Assembly (NCBI GenBank): GCA_019241635.1
Contig: JAFAWR010000116.1
Coordinates: 1-64,000, forward strand
DNA length: 64,000 bases
Reading direction: 5' to 3'
Source: Solirubrobacterales bacterium
GTDB taxonomy: Bacteria; Actinomycetota; Thermoleophilia; Solirubrobacterales; Solirubrobacteraceae
The translations under genes were made by a program, and so were the position numbers. Below, one piece after another: positions 61,633 through 64,000 of this stretch (position 1 is the first letter of the stretch; the number at the start of each line of letters is the position of its first letter). A model generated the notes under the pieces. It was not told the DNA's origin. It saw only the letters and a list, made by a program, of their open reading frames with translations, and searched no databases.

Positions 61633-63548
61633 CCCGGGCGGGATGGATCGGCCGGGCGGCCCTCGCCGCCTCGCTGGCGCTGGGCGCGCTCGTCGGGCTC
61701 GCCACCATGGCCGGCGCCGCGCGAGCGCAGGGAACCCCAGACGTGGCCACGCCGCCGACCAAAGGCTCTCTCTACAGCGACGGGCAGGCCGGGCGGTATC
61801 TGCTCGGCGGGACGTGGCTGTACCGCGCCGATCAGAGCGATGTGGGCCTGGCGCAGGGCTGGGAGGACGTCGCGAGCACCGACGGCTTCTCGCCGGTGTC
61901 GACCCCCAACGCCTATAACGCCGGCGACTTCTCACAGGCCAGCATGAACGGGTACGTTGGCTGGTACCGGCGTGACTTCACGCTGCCCGCGAACGCCTTC
62001 GCGCGTTACGTGCCAAACGCGTCACGGCACTGGATCGTCCGCTTCGAATCGGTCAACTACCGCGCCACGGTCTGGCTGAACGGCCATCAGATCGGGACCC
62101 ACACCGGCGCCTTCCTCCCGTTCGAGTTCGATCTTCCGGCACAGTGGCTGCATCCGCGCGGCGCCAACCGCCTGGTCATACGCGTGGACGATCGCCGCTC
62201 GCCGACCGACATGCCACCCGGGCCAGGCGGCATATGGTGGAACTTCGGCGGCCTGTTGCGCGAGGTATACCTCCGCGCCGTGCAGGTCGCCGACCTGCAG
62301 CAGGTCATGGTGCGGCCGATCCTCCCGTGTCCCAGGTGCGGCGCCCAGGTGCAGGAACAGGTACTGGTCCGGAACGTCACCGGCTCCAAGCAGACCGTGC
62401 ACCTGCGCGGCAGCTACGGAAAGCTCCGGCTCGACTTCGGGAAGGCGACGATTCCCCCGCACGGCACCTGGACCGCCAGGGCCACGGTCCGCGTCGCCCA
62501 CCCCGACCTGTGGGCGCCCGGCCACCCGTTTCTCTACTCGGCGCGGCTGACCCTGCTCGATTCCCGCTCCCGGACGATCGGTGGCTACTTCACCTACAGC
62601 GGGATCCGGAGCATCAAGGTCGTCGGCGGGCAGCTCGAGCTCAACGGGCGAAAGCTCAACCTGCGCGGCGTGTTCATCCACGAGCAGGGCTTGAACGACG
62701 GCGCCGCGATCACCGTCGACCAGCAGGCGCAGCTGCTGAACTGGGCCAGGGAGCTCGGCGCGACGGTGATCCGCTCGCACTACCCGCTCGGCCCCGAGAT
62801 CGAGGAGATGGCCGACCGCGACGGGATCCTGATCTGGTCCGAGGTGCCCGTGTACCAGCTCTCGAGTCAGGCCCTGGCCGAACCCAGCGTGCTGAGCCAC
62901 GCCCAGGCGATCCTCCAGCAGAACATCCTCACCAACCAGAACCACCCGTCGATCCTGCTCTGGAGCATCGGCAATGAGCTCCCCTCGCCGGTGAGCGGCT
63001 CCGAGGCGCACTACATCTCGATCGCGGCCGCGCTCGCGCACCGGCTCGACCCGACGCGCCCGGTTGGCCTGGCGATCTCGAACTGGCCGGGCCTGGGCTG
63101 CCAGAACGGCTACGGCCCCCTCGACGTGATCGGGGACAACGAATACTTCGGATGGTTCGACGCCGGGGGTGGGGGAGACGACGACCGCGACGCGCTCGGC
63201 CCGTTCCTGGACTCCGTCCGCGCGTGCTACCCCCACCAGGCGATCATGGTCACCGAGTTCGGGTTCGACTCAAACCGCGACGGCCCGGTGGAAGAGCGCG
63301 GCACTTACGCGTTCCAGGCCAACTCGGCCGCGTTTCACCTGAACGTGTTCGCCACCAAGCCGTGGCTGTCCGGGGCGGTGTACTTCGACCTCCAGGACTA
63401 TGTGGCCTACCCGCAGTACTCGGGCGGCGATCCCCGCCCGGATCCGCCGTTCAACCAGAAGGGCCTGGTCGACGAGGCCGGCAATCTGAAGCCGGCGTTC
63501 GCCGTGGTGTCGCAGATCTACCACGCCACGCAGCAGATCGGTCCGTAG
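61629..63548 (+). CDS. Secreted glycoside hydrolase family 2 (beta-glucuronidase/galactosidase type)
   Basis: 639 residues from GTG 61629 (GTGA overlap with the mannosyltransferase). Signal peptide (1-35), a sugar-binding jelly-roll (GYVGWYRRDFTLP, NYRATVWLNGHQIGTHTGAF), an Ig-like domain, then a TIM barrel with catalytic acid in SIGNELP and nucleophile in MVTEFGFDS. LNLRGVFIHEQGLNDG and RSHYPLGPEIEEM are typical of the family. Substrate is unknown; co-translation with a glycosyltransferase suggests trimming of a self-made glycan. Confidence 0.9.
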   Translation: MTRAGWIGRAALAASLALGALVGLATMAGAARAQGTPDVATPPTKGSLYSDGQAGRYLLGGTWLYRADQSDVGLAQGWEDVASTDGFSPVSTPNAYNAGDFSQASMNGYVGWYRRDFTLPANAFARYVPNASRHWIVRFESVNYRATVWLNGHQIGTHTGAFLPFEFDLPAQWLHPRGANRLVIRVDDRRSPTDMPPGPGGIWWNFGGLLREVYLRAVQVADLQQVMVRPILPCPRCGAQVQEQVLVRNVTGSKQTVHLRGSYGKLRLDFGKATIPPHGTWTARATVRVAHPDLWAPGHPFLYSARLTLLDSRSRTIGGYFTYSGIRSIKVVGGQLELNGRKLNLRGVFIHEQGLNDGAAITVDQQAQLLNWARELGATVIRSHYPLGPEIEEMADRDGILIWSEVPVYQLSSQALAEPSVLSHAQAILQQNILTNQNHPSILLWSIGNELPSPVSGSEAHYISIAAALAHRLDPTRPVGLAISNWPGLGCQNGYGPLDVIGDNEYFGWFDAGGGGDDDRDALGPFLDSVRACYPHQAIMVTEFGFDSNRDGPVEERGTYAFQANSAAFHLNVFATKPWLSGAVYFDLQDYVAYPQYSGGDPRPDPPFNQKGLVDEAGNLKPAFAVVSQIYHATQQIGP

Positions 63549-63878
63549 GGGGTTTTGGGGCCTCGCTGCGCTCGGCGTCCGTGGGGCCGGGGGAGGCGCC
63601 GCCGTCAGGCGCCGCCGACGAATCTGATCACCCCGTCCGGACACGGATCGGTGCTCGGCGTAGACCCTCCGCCTGCGCGGGGTGCATAACGCGCAAACCC
63701 TCCGCGCCCACCACCGCCCTGCGCACATAAGCGCCTCACAGGCGCTTATGTGGCAACGGCGCCGCTCCGGAGGCCGCTGCGGCCACATAAGCACCCTGTT
63801 CAGCATCTCGTGCTACCTGGCGCCGGCGCTCGTCACGCGGCGGGACGCGTACCGGACCTACGCTAGCCTGCACAATCG
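63549..63878. other. Gene-free region between the GH2 gene and gcvT
   Basis: 330 bases, no convincing gene. It contains a perfect 13-bp hairpin (63724-63752) and a further partial copy of its left arm at 63784. The gcvT promoter must lie to the right of it but was not identified. Confidence 0.5.
63724..63752. terminator. Perfect 13-bp inverted repeat with a third half-copy downstream
   Basis: CACATAAGCGCCT (63724-63736) and AGGCGCTTATGTG (63740-63752) are exact reverse complements with a 3-base loop. CCACATAAGCACC recurs at 63783-63795. It may terminate the GH2 transcript or control gcvT; no T run was seen. Confidence 0.55.
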
Positions 63879-64000
63879 GTGTCGTCCACCACCGAACTAC
63901 GTCGCACCCCCCTGTATGACCGCCACGCCGCCGCGGGGGCCAAGCTGGTCCCGTTTGCCGGCTGGGAGATGCCGGTCCAGTACGGCGGGATCCGCGAGGA
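63879..64000 (+). CDS. gcvT: Aminomethyltransferase, glycine cleavage T-protein (partial, N-terminus only)
   Basis: From GTG 63879 the 40 visible residues include [20 protein letters not shown] followed by [10 protein letters not shown], which is the GcvT N-terminal signature. It catalyses the tetrahydrofolate-dependent step of glycine cleavage. The rest lies beyond the window. Confidence 0.9.
   Translation, partial: MSSTTELRRTPLYDRHAAAGAKLVPFAGWEMPVQYGGIRE

Overview
The window is high-GC DNA with dense coding, many GTG/TTG starts and repeated four-base ATGA/GTGA stop-start overlaps. It carries actinobacterial-type genes: an F420-dependent nitroreductase-like protein, polyprenol-phosphomannose synthase with a GT-C mannosyltransferase, meso-DAP-type MurE, and a SpoIIE/STAS/HATPase partner-switching set. 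The overall flavour suits a deep-branching actinobacterium such as Thermoleophilia/Solirubrobacterales; that placement is inference. No rRNA, tRNA, CRISPR array or insertion sequence was recognised.

Layout. 1-3765: a mannosyltransferase cut by the window edge, polyprenol-phosphate mannose synthase, a polysaccharide deacetylase and an unknown protein. 3829-7912: SpoIIE phosphatase, STAS antagonist, anti-sigma kinase, then an OmpR-type regulator and histidine kinase. 8236-12864: start of the division and cell wall (dcw) cluster: MraZ boxes, mraZ, rsmH, an oversized ftsL, and an ftsI-type transpeptidase. 12914-14380: an ArsR/SRPBCC pair facing clpP across shared palindromes. 14430-35687: a 21-kb exopolysaccharide island with initiating phosphoglycosyltransferase, many glycosyltransferases, three tandem secreted beta-helix-like paralogues, FkbM and second methyltransferases, Wzx flippase, exostosin-like enzyme, ChbG-type deacetylase, Wzz, a Wzy-like protein with a C-terminal sigma-4-like segment, and an Alg14-Alg13 fusion. 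murE follows directly by a GTGA overlap.

37219-44215: a second insertion, with a secreted double-propeller protein carrying collagen repeats, a tiny helix-turn-helix-like protein, a large LuxR/ATPase regulator and a flavin monooxygenase. 44256-56645: murF, mraY, two mini-ORFs, murD, ftsW, murG, (GH6 glycosidase on the other strand, F420-type reductase), murC, murB, ftsQ, ftsZ. 56677-63548: a secreted PKD-like protein, GtrA, a GT2 synthase, a PIG-V-like mannosyltransferase and a secreted GH2 glycosidase. The window ends in the start of gcvT.

How it fits together. Peptidoglycan precursor synthesis (murE, murF, mraY, murD, murG, murC, murB) and the divisome (ftsL, ftsI, ftsW, ftsQ, ftsZ) are kept in normal order but opened by exopolysaccharide and secreted-surface genes, some of them translationally coupled to core genes. 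The likely reading is a genome neighbourhood dedicated to the whole envelope. The most unusual items are the mini-ORF relay between mraY and murD, the polymerase/sigma-4-like fusion, the beta-helix trio and the oversized FtsL.
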